DNA of 25,024 bases from a virus. The notes under the pieces are model-generated. The model searched no databases. It saw only the letters and a program-made list of their open reading frames with translations, and had not been told where the DNA came from. The DNA is taken from positions 1 through 25,024 of IMG/VR virus record IMGVR_UViG_3300050821_002535, one strand, 5' to 3'. The position numbers were made by a program, and so were the translations under genes. Numbering within the stretch: position 1 is the stretch's first letter; each line of letters starts with the position of its first letter. Shown in pieces: positions 12,565-19,296 of the stretch.

Positions 12565-12767
12565 GGTAGTTCTCTCTCCAATAAAGCATAGTGAACCACA
12601 CATTCCGCACAAGGTATTATCCCTGGCTTAGTCTTATCAAAAGTTGGATCATAGACCGTTTCAGTCTCATCAATGACTGCTACAACCCTAAAGCCGACAG
12701 AGGATAAACTATTTAACTCACTTAAGTCTCCCACATCTATAGCAAGCCGGATGTACTCGTACTTCAA
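12561..12767 (-). CDS. DUF4177-like small protein, TTG start
   Basis: A TTG at 12767 follows AGGAGAC and overlaps the upstream stop as TTGA, giving 68 residues. The pattern KYEYIRLAIDVGDLSELNSLSSVGFRVVAVID...YALLERE resembles the small DUF4177 fold (YEY start, helix, GF/GW-hydrophobic strand, then an LLxR ending). A CAEC pair near residue 53 may bind metal or be structural. The longer frame to 12800 would overlap the gene upstream. Function unknown; it is co-transcribed with the nuclease genes. Confidence 0.6.
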   Translation of the reverse strand: MKYEYIRLAIDVGDLSELNSLSSVGFRVVAVIDETETVYDPTFDKTKPGIIPCAECVVHYALLERELP

Positions 12768-12970
12768 GGTAGTCTCCTGTCCGGTTGGCACACAACACAA
12801 GAACGGTAGTTATAGACAGACAACTTAGTTATCTGCCCATCCTTAATCTCTTCTGAGAAGTGGAGGGCGTGGCCCTTGTGCCGTAGCTCTGTGTACATCT
12901 CCCGCAACAGTACAACCTTGTTACGGTCCCTTGTCTCTATGTACCCGTACTTCATCAAGTCATCCAGCAT
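12764..12970 (-). CDS. Hypothetical small protein
   Basis: The ATG at 12970 overlaps the stop of the ATPase gene as TGATG and follows GGGGA, giving 68 residues. It starts MLDDLMKYGYIETRDRNKVVLLREMYTELR and ends with a CVVC pair (YRSCVVCQPDRR). Charged and compact, it may be a small zinc-binding or adaptor protein. The frame continues upstream to 13012, but within the preceding gene and without a ribosome binding site. No family recognised. Confidence 0.6.
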   Translation of the reverse strand: MLDDLMKYGYIETRDRNKVVLLREMYTELRHKGHALHFSEEIKDGQITKLSVYNYRSCVVCQPDRRLP

Positions 12971-13752
12971 CAGAATCCCCATTCCTTTAGGGATATATGA
13001 GGGTAAATACACTGCACCAAGCCAGCGAAATTACACTCATCTCCCCACAGTTCCATTCCAGTCAAGCTGGTATCGCTCTTGCACTTCATAATCCTCACGC
13101 CAAACCTGTTTGTCTCCGGGTCATACAAGTGTCTGAGCTGTATCTGGTAGAGGTAGTCTTGGTCTGCAAATCCCTGCCTCTTCTCTTTACCCGTCTTAAC
13201 CTGTTTATTCTTATCCTCAGTAGATGCGGCATACTCATCCTTGAGCTTGTTGGTGAATATGACAATCTTCCCAGAGTCAAATGCGCGAGCAATCATAGCT
13301 CGTCTAGCGGCATTGACTGAAGTGTACCGTATCGCAGGGACTTGCTCTAGCTTCCCGAACTCGGCTAACCGCTGTAGCTCCCAAGAGTCTGAATCCCCAT
13401 CTAGTATCACCGTGCGGGCATCTGGATTATCGAGAGCTTTCTTATACTCGGTGTAGAACTGCCTCCAGTAATCCAAGTATTCTGGTTGTGCTGCCTGTGT
13501 AGCTAGCGGTACCTTGACAACCTTGAATGCGAAGTCATCCCGGCGAGACTTAGGCGGGTTAGGGTTATCCAGCATAGCATCAAACCCGCGATCTAAGCAC
13601 AGGAAGATACCGGGTCCAGGGCAGGACAAGCCAAACTCACTCTTGCCCGTATTACTCCAGCCATCTGTACCGATGAGGATATGCCGCTGCTTGCTCCTCA
13701 CTTGGGAGATGTGTTGGAAGCCATCACGGGCGAAACTGGCGGGTAGGGTCAT
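12970..13752 (-). CDS. Sak4-like RecA-fold recombination ATPase
   Basis: This 260-residue P-loop protein resembles the AAA_24 / Sak4 group of phage recombinases. Walker A is GTDGWSNTGKSEF (28-40), and Walker B is RTVILDGDSD (about 113-122). Sensor-like residues follow in VIFTNKLKDEY. Phage Sak4 proteins bind single-stranded DNA and support annealing or recombination with an SSB and an exonuclease, all of which are neighbours here. The start overlaps the upstream stop as ATGA, with GGAGAAG as ribosome binding site. A non-recombinase phage ATPase of the same superfamily is the alternative. Confidence 0.82.
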   Translation of the reverse strand: MTLPASFARDGFQHISQVRSKQRHILIGTDGWSNTGKSEFGLSCPGPGIFLCLDRGFDAMLDNPNPPKSRRDDFAFKVVKVPLATQAAQPEYLDYWRQFYTEYKKALDNPDARTVILDGDSDSWELQRLAEFGKLEQVPAIRYTSVNAARRAMIARAFDSGKIVIFTNKLKDEYAASTEDKNKQVKTGKEKRQGFADQDYLYQIQLRHLYDPETNRFGVRIMKCKSDTSLTGMELWGDECNFAGLVQCIYPHISLKEWGF

Positions 13753-14003
13753 TGAGTCTTCTCCGTCACCTTATAGATGAGGTAGTCTATGGCCCTTATT
13801 GCGATTAAGGCGTGACCCAGAGCATACACAAACTCCTCCTCACTCCACCCATGACGATTAGATTCAAAACTTAGGATTGTACCGTACTCCTCAAATATAC
13901 CCCCCAACCTTTTATTCTGTTCCTCTTGGAACTCTGGAGAGGGTATAGTCTTCCTGTATTTGACCATCTCTCCAGCACTTACTAAGTCTGTGAGGTACAT
14001 CAT
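13749..14003 (-). CDS. Hypothetical small helical protein
   Basis: Up to 84 residues; the ATG codons at 14003 and 14000 are both possible after GGAGGG. The exonuclease stop overlaps the first as ATGA, and its own stop overlaps the ATPase start in the same way. It is helical, with a C-terminal segment VYALGHALIAIRAIDYLIYKV that could be amphipathic. Its position exactly between exonuclease and recombinase suggests a linked role. No family recognised. Confidence 0.62.
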   Translation of the reverse strand: MMYLTDLVSAGEMVKYRKTIPSPEFQEEQNKRLGGIFEEYGTILSFESNRHGWSEEEFVYALGHALIAIRAIDYLIYKVTEKTQ

Positions 14004-14620
14004 TCCCTCCAGTCCCGGTACTCTGTCAGCATCTCCCAGTTATCATCAATCTCTTTCTGGGTAAACTCGATAGGCCATTCCCTTACTATCGGCCTTATAG
14101 GGAACTTATAGTCCCCACACAGAAACAGGACATGCATAGTGGCATACCTAGTCCCGAATCCTTTACAGTAGGCTTTGATCTGGGTGAGCCACAACCACTG
14201 CTTGGTCATGTCCCCTACAGTCTTGATGCTCTTGTAGGTGGCTTTCACCTCATGGATACGTGTAATCATTACACGCGAGGAAGCTAGCCAATCTCTGGAA
14301 ATGCCCACTCCATCTGGGTTCATGTAGATTCTATCTACACATCTCTCCCCAGGGTGCTTCTTAATCTCTCTTATCCCTAGAAACTTCAGGTAATACTCCT
14401 CCCAAGCTAGGCCGATGCTGATACGGGCAAGAGCTACAGGGTCACTAATCTCCCGTATGTCCGCTATGGAGGGTTCCTTAATATCCTCAGCATCCTCAGC
14501 CTTGAGTATCCCAGTCTGCTTGGCTATAGCCCTGATAATCCCGCTGACATGGATACCTACAGCCCTAGGAGTGGTGGAGGGTATAAGCGAGAGTTTAACA
14601 TCCTTAGACGTAACTATCAT
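14000..14620 (-). CDS. PD-(D/E)XK (YqaJ/Cas4-like) exonuclease
   Basis: This 206-residue protein shows the PD-(D/E)XK nuclease pattern: a helix with LAWEEYYLKFLG (glutamate near 73), GISRDWLA with the metal-binding aspartate, and RIHEVKATYKS with the ExK motif (about 123-125). A helix with WLWLTQIKAYCKGFGTRYA follows, the QxxxYxxxxG-type element. Such enzymes act as 5'-3' exonucleases that make single-stranded tails for annealing by a recombinase. The start follows GGGAGGG. The residues just before the active-site strand (RVMITR) are encoded by palindrome site 13. Confidence 0.82.
   Translation of the reverse strand: MIVTSKDVKLSLIPSTTPRAVGIHVSGIIRAIAKQTGILKAEDAEDIKEPSIADIREISDPVALARISIGLAWEEYYLKFLGIREIKKHPGERCVDRIYMNPDGVGISRDWLASSRVMITRIHEVKATYKSIKTVGDMTKQWLWLTQIKAYCKGFGTRYATMHVLFLCGDYKFPIRPIVREWPIEFTQKEIDDNWEMLTEYRDWRE
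14261..14273. repeat. Dispersed palindrome, site 13 (intragenic)
   Basis: Exact TGTAATCATTACA, extended by one more pair to CGTG...CACG, inside the exonuclease gene, read as Val-Met-Ile-Thr. Confidence 0.95.
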
Positions 14621-14638
14621 TATACCCTCCCTTCCTCT

Positions 14639-15595
14639 TTACGCTGGCACTACTTGCGGCCCTGCGACCTTGTAGCCCAGGGAGTTGAGGATTGAGTTGA
14701 GTGAGTCATCGGATGAGAAGTAAGTGTTAATCACCTTCTGTGCTACTTCCTGTCCAGATGTGCTGCTCACCGATTTGAAGGTACTGGTACGGAGAATGAG
14801 CTTCCCCACACCTTTGGCATACTGAGGCAGTTCCAACACAGAAGAGATACCCGTGATAGCGGCAGTCTCAGTGTCCTCCGCTACGGCAGGGGCAGCCGGG
14901 GTAGTAGCAGTCGCACCACGCGAGGTTGCGGGCCGAGTGGCCGCAGCGGGGGCAGCGGTCTGCCCAGTACCATGCGGGACCTTCCCGTTTGGTTTTGGGG
15001 CTGTCTCAGCAGGTACACCACCAGTCCCTTCCCACGGCTTGCCGTCATCCTTAATCTCAGTGACAACGGCAATAGTCCCCGGTGCCTGTATCTCCGATGC
15101 TTCCCCTGTCTTGGCCCTGAACCCCTTCCGGTCCTCTGGCTCTGGGACATTAGCCATGTGAACGTGGATGCCTTCCAAGACAGACAAATCATCCTGTAGG
15201 ACACCGTTGGGTAGGCCACTGTCAAACAGAGACTTCACCAACATAGCCCAGTTGGTGGATGCATTCGGAGGAGTACCCGGCCCCCCAGGTACAGCCACGA
15301 TGCTCTTACCCGTTTCCGGATTAGGCTGCCATGATTGGTGAGCATTGGTGCCCAGGGAGTAGTGTTGCTCCCTGTCTTCCCCACCACCTAGTGGGGCCAG
15401 GACGATCCTGACTGCTAGCTTGGCGGGTCCAACAGTAGCCCCTGATAGCTTGGTGGGCTGGAACATCTCTACTGTCAGTTCCTTCCATACGTAGTCGCCT
15501 TCGGGGATGCCTCCCCCGGAGGAATACGCACTCATGTCTCCGAAATTAAATCCCCCTGATGCTGGCGGGACTTTTACCACTCCTTTGATTGCCAT
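14639..15595 (-). CDS. Candidate phage single-stranded DNA-binding protein
   Basis: This 318-residue protein starts after GGAGAAAC. The N-terminal half is a beta-rich domain (GDYVWKELTVEMFQPTKLSG, AKLAVRIVLAPLGG, HVHMANVPEPEDRKG, TIAVVTEIKDDGKPW). A long low-complexity linker rich in Pro, Ala, Thr and Gly follows (about residues 180-245), then a C-terminal helical domain (VAQKVINTYFSSDDSLNSILNSLGYKV). An OB-like core with a flexible linker, placed between helicase and exonuclease/Sak4 genes, fits an SSB-type protein. This rests on architecture and position; no clear signature motif is visible. Confidence 0.5.
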   Translation of the reverse strand: MAIKGVVKVPPASGGFNFGDMSAYSSGGGIPEGDYVWKELTVEMFQPTKLSGATVGPAKLAVRIVLAPLGGGEDREQHYSLGTNAHQSWQPNPETGKSIVAVPGGPGTPPNASTNWAMLVKSLFDSGLPNGVLQDDLSVLEGIHVHMANVPEPEDRKGFRAKTGEASEIQAPGTIAVVTEIKDDGKPWEGTGGVPAETAPKPNGKVPHGTGQTAAPAAATRPATSRGATATTPAAPAVAEDTETAAITGISSVLELPQYAKGVGKLILRTSTFKSVSSTSGQEVAQKVINTYFSSDDSLNSILNSLGYKVAGPQVVPA

Positions 15596-15633
15596 TCAGT
15601 TTCTCCTCTATTGAATTTTACTACTTTGGGAAC

Positions 15634-15903
15634 CTAGTAATTCCGGGGTAGCCGGGATGTTTCAAACAGAATGCGTCTGACTAGAGCCATGACTTCATCT
15701 GTTTGGCATCCTCCAATCCTACGGGCTAAGTACTCCATTCGGGGGCTGAGTTGCACCTGATTCTCAGGGGCAGATTCAATGTAGCTTATCTGATCTGCCG
15801 ATGCCTCAGCCTTAGCCTGATTCCGAAGTGTTTCCCCCCGTGCTCCAGCAGGAGAATCTCCTCCCGGTAGTGGTGCTCTCTGTATTGATGGCCTCTCATC
15901 CAT
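15634..15903 (-). CDS. Hypothetical small protein
   Basis: The ATG at 15903 follows GAGAGGAG and gives 89 residues (MDERPSIQRAPLPGG...). A disordered N-terminal half is followed by a helical end (PRMEYLARRIGGCQTDEVMALVRRILFETSR). Palindrome site 14 lies just upstream of the ribosome binding site; the longer frame to 15942 would read through it but has no ribosome binding site. Function unknown. Confidence 0.6.
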   Translation of the reverse strand: MDERPSIQRAPLPGGDSPAGARGETLRNQAKAEASADQISYIESAPENQVQLSPRMEYLARRIGGCQTDEVMALVRRILFETSRLPRNY

Positions 15904-15921
15904 TTTAATGCTCCTCTCAAA

Positions 15922-15934
15922 TGTAATCATTACA
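15922..15934. repeat. Dispersed palindrome, site 14 (between genes)
   Basis: Exact TGTAATCATTACA in the short gap between the cysteine-rich gene (stop at 15942) and the 89-residue gene (start 15903), immediately upstream of its ribosome binding site. Confidence 0.95.
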
Positions 15935-15941
15935 CTTTCCA

Positions 15942-16319
15942 CTACCCGTGCCTTAGCCTAAAGCGTGGGTCACGGTCTCTGTTATCGTAGGTTGTCTTTA
16001 GCTGCTCCATACTACGAAAACAAATCGGTTTGAAGGCTCTCTGCCATCTCATCATATCGAGATAGCCGGGATGAGTCTTATCCCACTCCTCAGAGCCTTT
16101 CCAGAACTCAGTACTATTCTCTTTCTCCATGAGCATCCCCCCACAGTTAGGGCAGCAGGGCGTGCGGAATTTAGAGGTATCTAGCTCTCTATCTCCAACC
16201 TTGATAGTTCTCTTTGGTTGAGCTTTCCAAAACGGGTGGTCTTGGGTATTGCTAACCTCTTGGATAGGGCCAAACCATGTGCAGTTAACCCCATAACAGA
16301 AACGTGTGTCTTCACTCAT
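15942..16319 (-). CDS. Cysteine-rich zinc-binding protein
   Basis: The ATG at 16319 overlaps the helicase stop as ATGA and follows CGGAGG, giving 125 residues. Cysteines are paired: FCYGVNC near residues 8-12 and PCCPNCGGML near 55-60, as in a zinc ribbon. A basic helical C-terminal part with WQRAFKPICFRSMEQLKTTYDNRDRDPRFR follows. It is coupled to the XPD/DinG-like helicase and may be an accessory DNA-binding factor for it. No named family recognised. Confidence 0.65.
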   Translation of the reverse strand: MSEDTRFCYGVNCTWFGPIQEVSNTQDHPFWKAQPKRTIKVGDRELDTSKFRTPCCPNCGGMLMEKENSTEFWKGSEEWDKTHPGYLDMMRWQRAFKPICFRSMEQLKTTYDNRDRDPRFRLRHG

Positions 16320-17875
16320 AAAGCCTCCGGTGGCGGGGGGACAGTAGAAACCATGCGAAAGTGTGAATGGAAACTCTTTGGCGCTAAATGCCTGTACCGT
16401 GGCAGGAACCATTGTAGGTGGTCATCACTGATAAACCCCTCACACCTATCCTGCTTACTCCTCATACCCCGGCCAAAGAACTGGACTAGGGTTTGCATGG
16501 CTCCGTAGGGGCCGTATTCTTTGTCATCGTTCTGTCTCGCTTGCTGAATTTTAGCTCTACCGTCAGGGAAGGGAACCTTGCAAATAAACTGCCACTCACA
16601 CTGGCTCCCTGGGAAATCATAGCCTGTACCAACACTGGGGCTGACCAAGACGGTACCCGGAGCTGCACTACGGAACGTTTCGAGGACATGGGTTATAGAC
16701 TCTCCTCTCTGGTTGGTAATCATCCGGCCAACATGCCTGCTGGCCTTCATCACCTCATCCCTACGGGCAAAGCTGATAGGGTCTATGATACCTTTGCGGT
16801 CTGTTCTGCGGGACATTATCTGGTCTAACCTAACCCACAACATCCCCAAGTCTTTGACCCTGGCATCCACCCGCATGGTGGGTATGTAGTAGATGGGGCA
16901 GCGGGATGAGTCGAAGTCGCTATCGAACTCGTAGAAGTCGAATGCATCCTTCCTGAGTCCCAGCATGTGCATGGTCTTGGGCCGGAGTGTGGCGCTCACC
17001 ACCACTATCTTCTTCTTACCCAAGAACAGGATACCCTCCGCATACTGGCCCAGCCGGACGGCATCGAACTGGAATCCTCTCTCCACTTCCTCGACTACCC
17101 AGTTATCGTACCGTCCGGTTGCAATGACAGAGAGCCGCTTGACCAACCTCCGCAAGTGGAGGAGCTGTTTAATCCATGACGCCTTGGGAGACATTTCGCT
17201 ATTGAGTCTACGCTCCCAGTCCTTCATCTTCTCTTCAGCCACTACCTTTGCCCCACAAGCCCAGCCCTTCCATGAGCCAAACTCAGCAGTCCTCATAGGG
17301 TACTCTAGCTCAAGCACCTTCTCCACATCATCTGGGGTAATGACGAACTGCATAGCCCGTGCTAGTGCGTCCGGGGCATCGTGACCTTCATCCAGTACAA
17401 TCTGCTCAAAGTGACTAAGCCAACCATCCGTAGACCTACTACAACTTATCCACTTATCGTAGTTGGTGACTACCAGGGAGGATGAGGAGGCTCGCATCTC
17501 CGCTTGGCTGGATGGACAGTTGATAGACCCTTTGTATGGGCAGCGGGCAGCATAGCCCTCGCTACAGCTATAATCATCCCGCAGAGCACACTGATAGTTG
17601 GACCTTCCCCGTATGTCTACCATCCCACAGCTAGCGAAGTCATCCATCAGTTGGGATTGCAGTCCCTTAGAGTTGGTGACTACGCAAGTGGGCCTTCCAC
17701 TCAAAAGGGCATAGGCTATATAGGCAGGAGATTTTCCACTACCCGTGGGAGCAGATAAAGCCACAAATCTCTTGGCTGATTGTGTAATCATTACATCAAT
17801 CATCGTCTCTTGATTGGTTCTCCAAGAGGTGAACTTCTCGGACAAGCCACATTCTATTGGAGTTGGTATCTTCAT
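16316..17875 (-). CDS. XPD/DinG-like superfamily 2 helicase with Fe-S cluster
   Basis: This 519-residue helicase shows motif I SAPTGSGKSPAY (about 41-52), and an Fe-S domain with cysteines in CALRDDYSCSEGYAARCPYKGSINC. Motif II is IVLDEGHDA (DEGH where DEAH is usual), motif III VVSATLRP, motif V VSPSVGTGYDFPG, and motif VI QFFGRGMRSKQD. Enzymes of this type unwind DNA 5' to 3'; in a phage this is likely the replicative or recombination helicase. It is the first gene of the leftward operon, driven by the promoter at 17894-17922 with a leader of only about 12 nt and a weak ribosome binding site. Residues VMIT (about 28-31), just before the Walker region, come from palindrome site 15. Confidence 0.92.
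   Translation of the reverse strand: MKIPTPIECGLSEKFTSWRTNQETMIDVMITQSAKRFVALSAPTGSGKSPAYIAYALLSGRPTCVVTNSKGLQSQLMDDFASCGMVDIRGRSNYQCALRDDYSCSEGYAARCPYKGSINCPSSQAEMRASSSSLVVTNYDKWISCSRSTDGWLSHFEQIVLDEGHDAPDALARAMQFVITPDDVEKVLELEYPMRTAEFGSWKGWACGAKVVAEEKMKDWERRLNSEMSPKASWIKQLLHLRRLVKRLSVIATGRYDNWVVEEVERGFQFDAVRLGQYAEGILFLGKKKIVVVSATLRPKTMHMLGLRKDAFDFYEFDSDFDSSRCPIYYIPTMRVDARVKDLGMLWVRLDQIMSRRTDRKGIIDPISFARRDEVMKASRHVGRMITNQRGESITHVLETFRSAAPGTVLVSPSVGTGYDFPGSQCEWQFICKVPFPDGRAKIQQARQNDDKEYGPYGAMQTLVQFFGRGMRSKQDRCEGFISDDHLQWFLPRYRHLAPKSFHSHFRMVSTVPPPPEAL
17783..17795. repeat. Dispersed palindrome, site 15 (early in helicase gene)
   Basis: Exact TGTAATCATTACA about 90 bp downstream of the helicase start, read as Val-Met-Ile-Thr; it lies about 100 bp downstream of the predicted transcription start, where a bound protein could block elongation. 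Confidence 0.95.
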
Positions 17876-17893
17876 GGATTCTCTGCGAGTGAA

Positions 17894-17922
17894 ACCTTAC
17901 TATGCGGCAGATTCCTTGTCAA
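17894..17922 (-). promoter_or_regulatory. Promoter TTGACA-N17-TAAGGT for the replication operon
   Basis: On the minus strand TTGACA (17922-17917) and TAAGGT (17899-17894) are 17 bp apart; the -10 runs into GGTTTCACT as in the promoter at 1483-1511. Predicted start is near 17887. The promoter lies inside the last codons of the HTH gene. Confidence 0.65.
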
Positions 17923-18214
17923 GACCTTTTTTGAACTTTGTTGGCTTTTGTCTGAGATAGGGTTTGAGTTGCCCGGTATGGTCCTCTAATTGGGATACGA
18001 ACCTTTGCAGAGTCATATCCAATGCAAGGGCTATCAGCTTGGCTACTCTTAGGGAGGGCTGTCTTTTCCCAGAGAACAGCATGGATAGGTGAGAGGTAGA
18101 GATACCAGTGTAGAGGGCTATGGTACTGAGGTTGATGAACTTGTCACAGAAGAGGACACTTTGAGCGGTAGGGTTATTTTCGATGCACTTACCGGGGGAG
18201 CCGTAGAATTTCAT
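17900..18214 (-). CDS. Small HTH (Xre/Cro-type) repressor-like protein
   Basis: The protein has 104 residues with a helix-turn-helix of the Xre type at 29-66 (LSTIALYTGISTSHLSMLFSGKRQPSLRVAKLIALALD). A basic C-terminal tail (KPYLRQKPTKFKKG) follows. No peptidase or oligomerisation domain follows, so it resembles Cro or a small repressor more than a cleavable CI. It lies just upstream of the replication operon, whose promoter overlaps its 3' end, and just downstream of a terminator. The ATG has no ribosome binding site: a strong promoter places the predicted transcript start within 2 nt of it, so the mRNA is probably leaderless. It is a competing candidate for the factor that binds the dispersed palindromes or the GTTTCAC elements. 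Confidence 0.85.
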   Translation of the reverse strand: MKFYGSPGKCIENNPTAQSVLFCDKFINLSTIALYTGISTSHLSMLFSGKRQPSLRVAKLIALALDMTLQRFVSQLEDHTGQLKPYLRQKPTKFKKGLDKESAA

Positions 18215-18222
18215 AGCGGCCC

Positions 18223-18251
18223 ATGATAACTGAGGATTTACTGGCTGTCAA
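18223..18251 (-). promoter_or_regulatory. Strong promoter TTGACA-N17-TATCAT, leaderless transcript
   Basis: On the minus strand TTGACA (18251-18246) and TATCAT (18228-18223) are 17 bp apart. The predicted start, seven bases after the -10, is about 18216, only 2 nt from the ATG of the HTH gene at 18214. Confidence 0.75.
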
Positions 18252-18260
18252 CAGAAAAGA

Positions 18261-18292
18261 ATGGACGGCCCCGGCGACGTGAGGCCGTCCAT
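18261..18292 (-). terminator. Rho-independent terminator ending the membrane/barrel operon
   Basis: A perfect 10-bp stem (ATGGACGGCC with GGCCGTCCAT) and a 12-nt loop are followed on the minus strand by TCTTTTCTG. It stops leftward transcription from the 19.7-kb promoter right before the promoter of the HTH gene (-35 at 18251). Confidence 0.8.
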
Positions 18293-18336
18293 ATCCCATT
18301 GCATCGGGGAGGAGCCTACCCGGAATGGAACTCCAC

Positions 18337-18441
18337 TCAGCCCTTGCGCTCTAGCCTTCTCACCTTACGCCAGAGCACCCAGAAGAATACAGGGCTGACT
18401 GCAATCCAAAGCAGGAAAGCGTAATAGACCCAAGCCATCAT
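18337..18441 (-). CDS. 34-residue single-pass membrane protein
   Basis: The ATG comes one base after the TAA of the barrel gene, so it depends on coupling; a second ATG follows directly. The product has one membrane helix (WVYYAFLLWIAVSPVFFWVLW) and a strongly basic tail (RKVRRLERKG), placing the C-terminus in the cytoplasm. Its size and topology resemble small phage membrane toxins or pinholins, but nothing else supports lysis. It is the last gene before the terminator. Confidence 0.55.
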   Translation of the reverse strand: MMAWVYYAFLLWIAVSPVFFWVLWRKVRRLERKG

Positions 18442-18442
18442 A

Positions 18443-19027
18443 TTAGAACGTGAAGTACGGACCCGCGCTGATCTGGTACGTGTTATTGCGGGTCAGGGTC
18501 GTGGTGCCTGTGCCGTGTATATACTGTACACCTAGCACCTGCATGGAGACATGGTTTGCCATCGGGAGGCTGATGAACCCACCTACTATCTCCGCGATAT
18601 GGGAGGTTGACACGTTAGAGCCTGTCGGGGTCATAGACACCTTACCTGCCCCAAACTGTCCGGTGAGAAGGACTTGGGTAGTGTCAAAGACAAAGTGATT
18701 CTTACAGTAGGAGCATACCTCTGCCAGTTGCCTGGTGTAGTTGGCTACTCCAAGGTTATACTTCGGTGCTGTGGAGTCATTGGGATTGAATATCTGATTG
18801 TATCCCACTGACAGATTGGAGGTGAGCTGTACCGCAGTCCCCGCGATAGTGACGGGCTGTACGGACTTCTGCCCACCATAGCCAGCAGCACTGACCGAGA
18901 TGACGAAGTATTGCGGTGTCGGGGCCTGTGCCACATTCGTCTGAGCGCGAAGTGGAACAGCAAGAAAGGAAAGTGTGACTAGTACTGCCAGTACCGCTAG
19001 AGCCTTGATTCTGCTACGTGTAATCAT
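18443..19027 (-). CDS. Secreted protein, likely outer-membrane beta-barrel
   Basis: The best start is the ATG at 19027 inside palindrome site 16, with AGAGGAGA 5 nt upstream; a longer frame to 19063 exists. The 194 residues begin with a clear signal peptide (MITRSRIKALAVLAVLVTLSFLAVPLRAQ, cleavage after RAQ). The mature part is rich in Gly, Ser, Thr and alternating residues (YFVISVSAAGYGG, QVLLTGQFGAGKVSMTP, HVSMQVLGVQYIHGTG). It ends YQISAGPYFTF, with the C-terminal Phe and alternating aromatic residues typical of outer-membrane barrels. Phage-encoded outer-membrane proteins such as lambda Lom alter the lysogen surface or block superinfection; such a role is inferred. It contains one CSYC pair. 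Confidence 0.72.
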   Translation of the reverse strand: MITRSRIKALAVLAVLVTLSFLAVPLRAQTNVAQAPTPQYFVISVSAAGYGGQKSVQPVTIAGTAVQLTSNLSVGYNQIFNPNDSTAPKYNLGVANYTRQLAEVCSYCKNHFVFDTTQVLLTGQFGAGKVSMTPTGSNVSTSHIAEIVGGFISLPMANHVSMQVLGVQYIHGTGTTTLTRNNTYQISAGPYFTF

Positions 19028-19031
19028 TACA
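19019..19031. repeat. Dispersed palindrome, site 16 (start codon of barrel gene)
   Basis: Exact TGTAATCATTACA. The minus-strand ATG within it is the predicted start codon, so a bound protein would cover the translation initiation site. Confidence 0.95.
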
Positions 19032-19038
19032 TTCTCCT

Positions 19039-19290
19039 CTACTGGATTTTTACCCTCTCGCATCCTTTACGGAATGTGAGCAGTAAACCTTTGCACAAGT
19101 AGGACCCATCCCCTTGTTCCTCACAGTGGGTGTGGTCACTCAACTGTACTTGAGTGATACACTCACGGGGGATTGTACCCCGTATTGTACGCACAGAGCA
19201 TCCTGCAATATAGAGCACAAGGGACACTAGTATCAGCAGGATTAGCACTAGGGCTAGGATAGCTGTCGATACCCAAAAGAATTTACGCAT
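19039..19290 (-). CDS. Membrane protein with N-terminal helix and Cys-containing domain
   Basis: The 83-residue product follows AGGACC. It starts with one long hydrophobic segment (WVSTAILALVLILLILVSLVLYIAGC, residues 6-31). A polar domain with four more cysteines (ECI, HCEE, LCKG, GCER) follows, probably periplasmic and disulphide-bonded. The cysteine at the end of the helix (YIAGC) resembles a lipobox, so a lipoprotein is possible. It lies between another membrane protein and the barrel gene. Spanin or lysis functions are not excluded, but no motif proves them. Confidence 0.62.
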   Translation of the reverse strand: MRKFFWVSTAILALVLILLILVSLVLYIAGCSVRTIRGTIPRECITQVQLSDHTHCEEQGDGSYLCKGLLLTFRKGCERVKIQ

Positions 19291-19296
19291 AAGGTC

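Noticed and set aside
14600-14620. A further degenerate palindrome at the start of the exonuclease gene (TATAATGATAGTTACG)
   Set aside because: The right arm is interrupted by a 2-bp insertion and flanks are changed; similarity may come only from the MI(V)T start codons.
14853-15225. Ala/Val-rich frames opposite the low-complexity linker of the SSB candidate
   Set aside because: GC-rich linker codons create long open frames on both strands; no ribosome binding sites or motifs are present.
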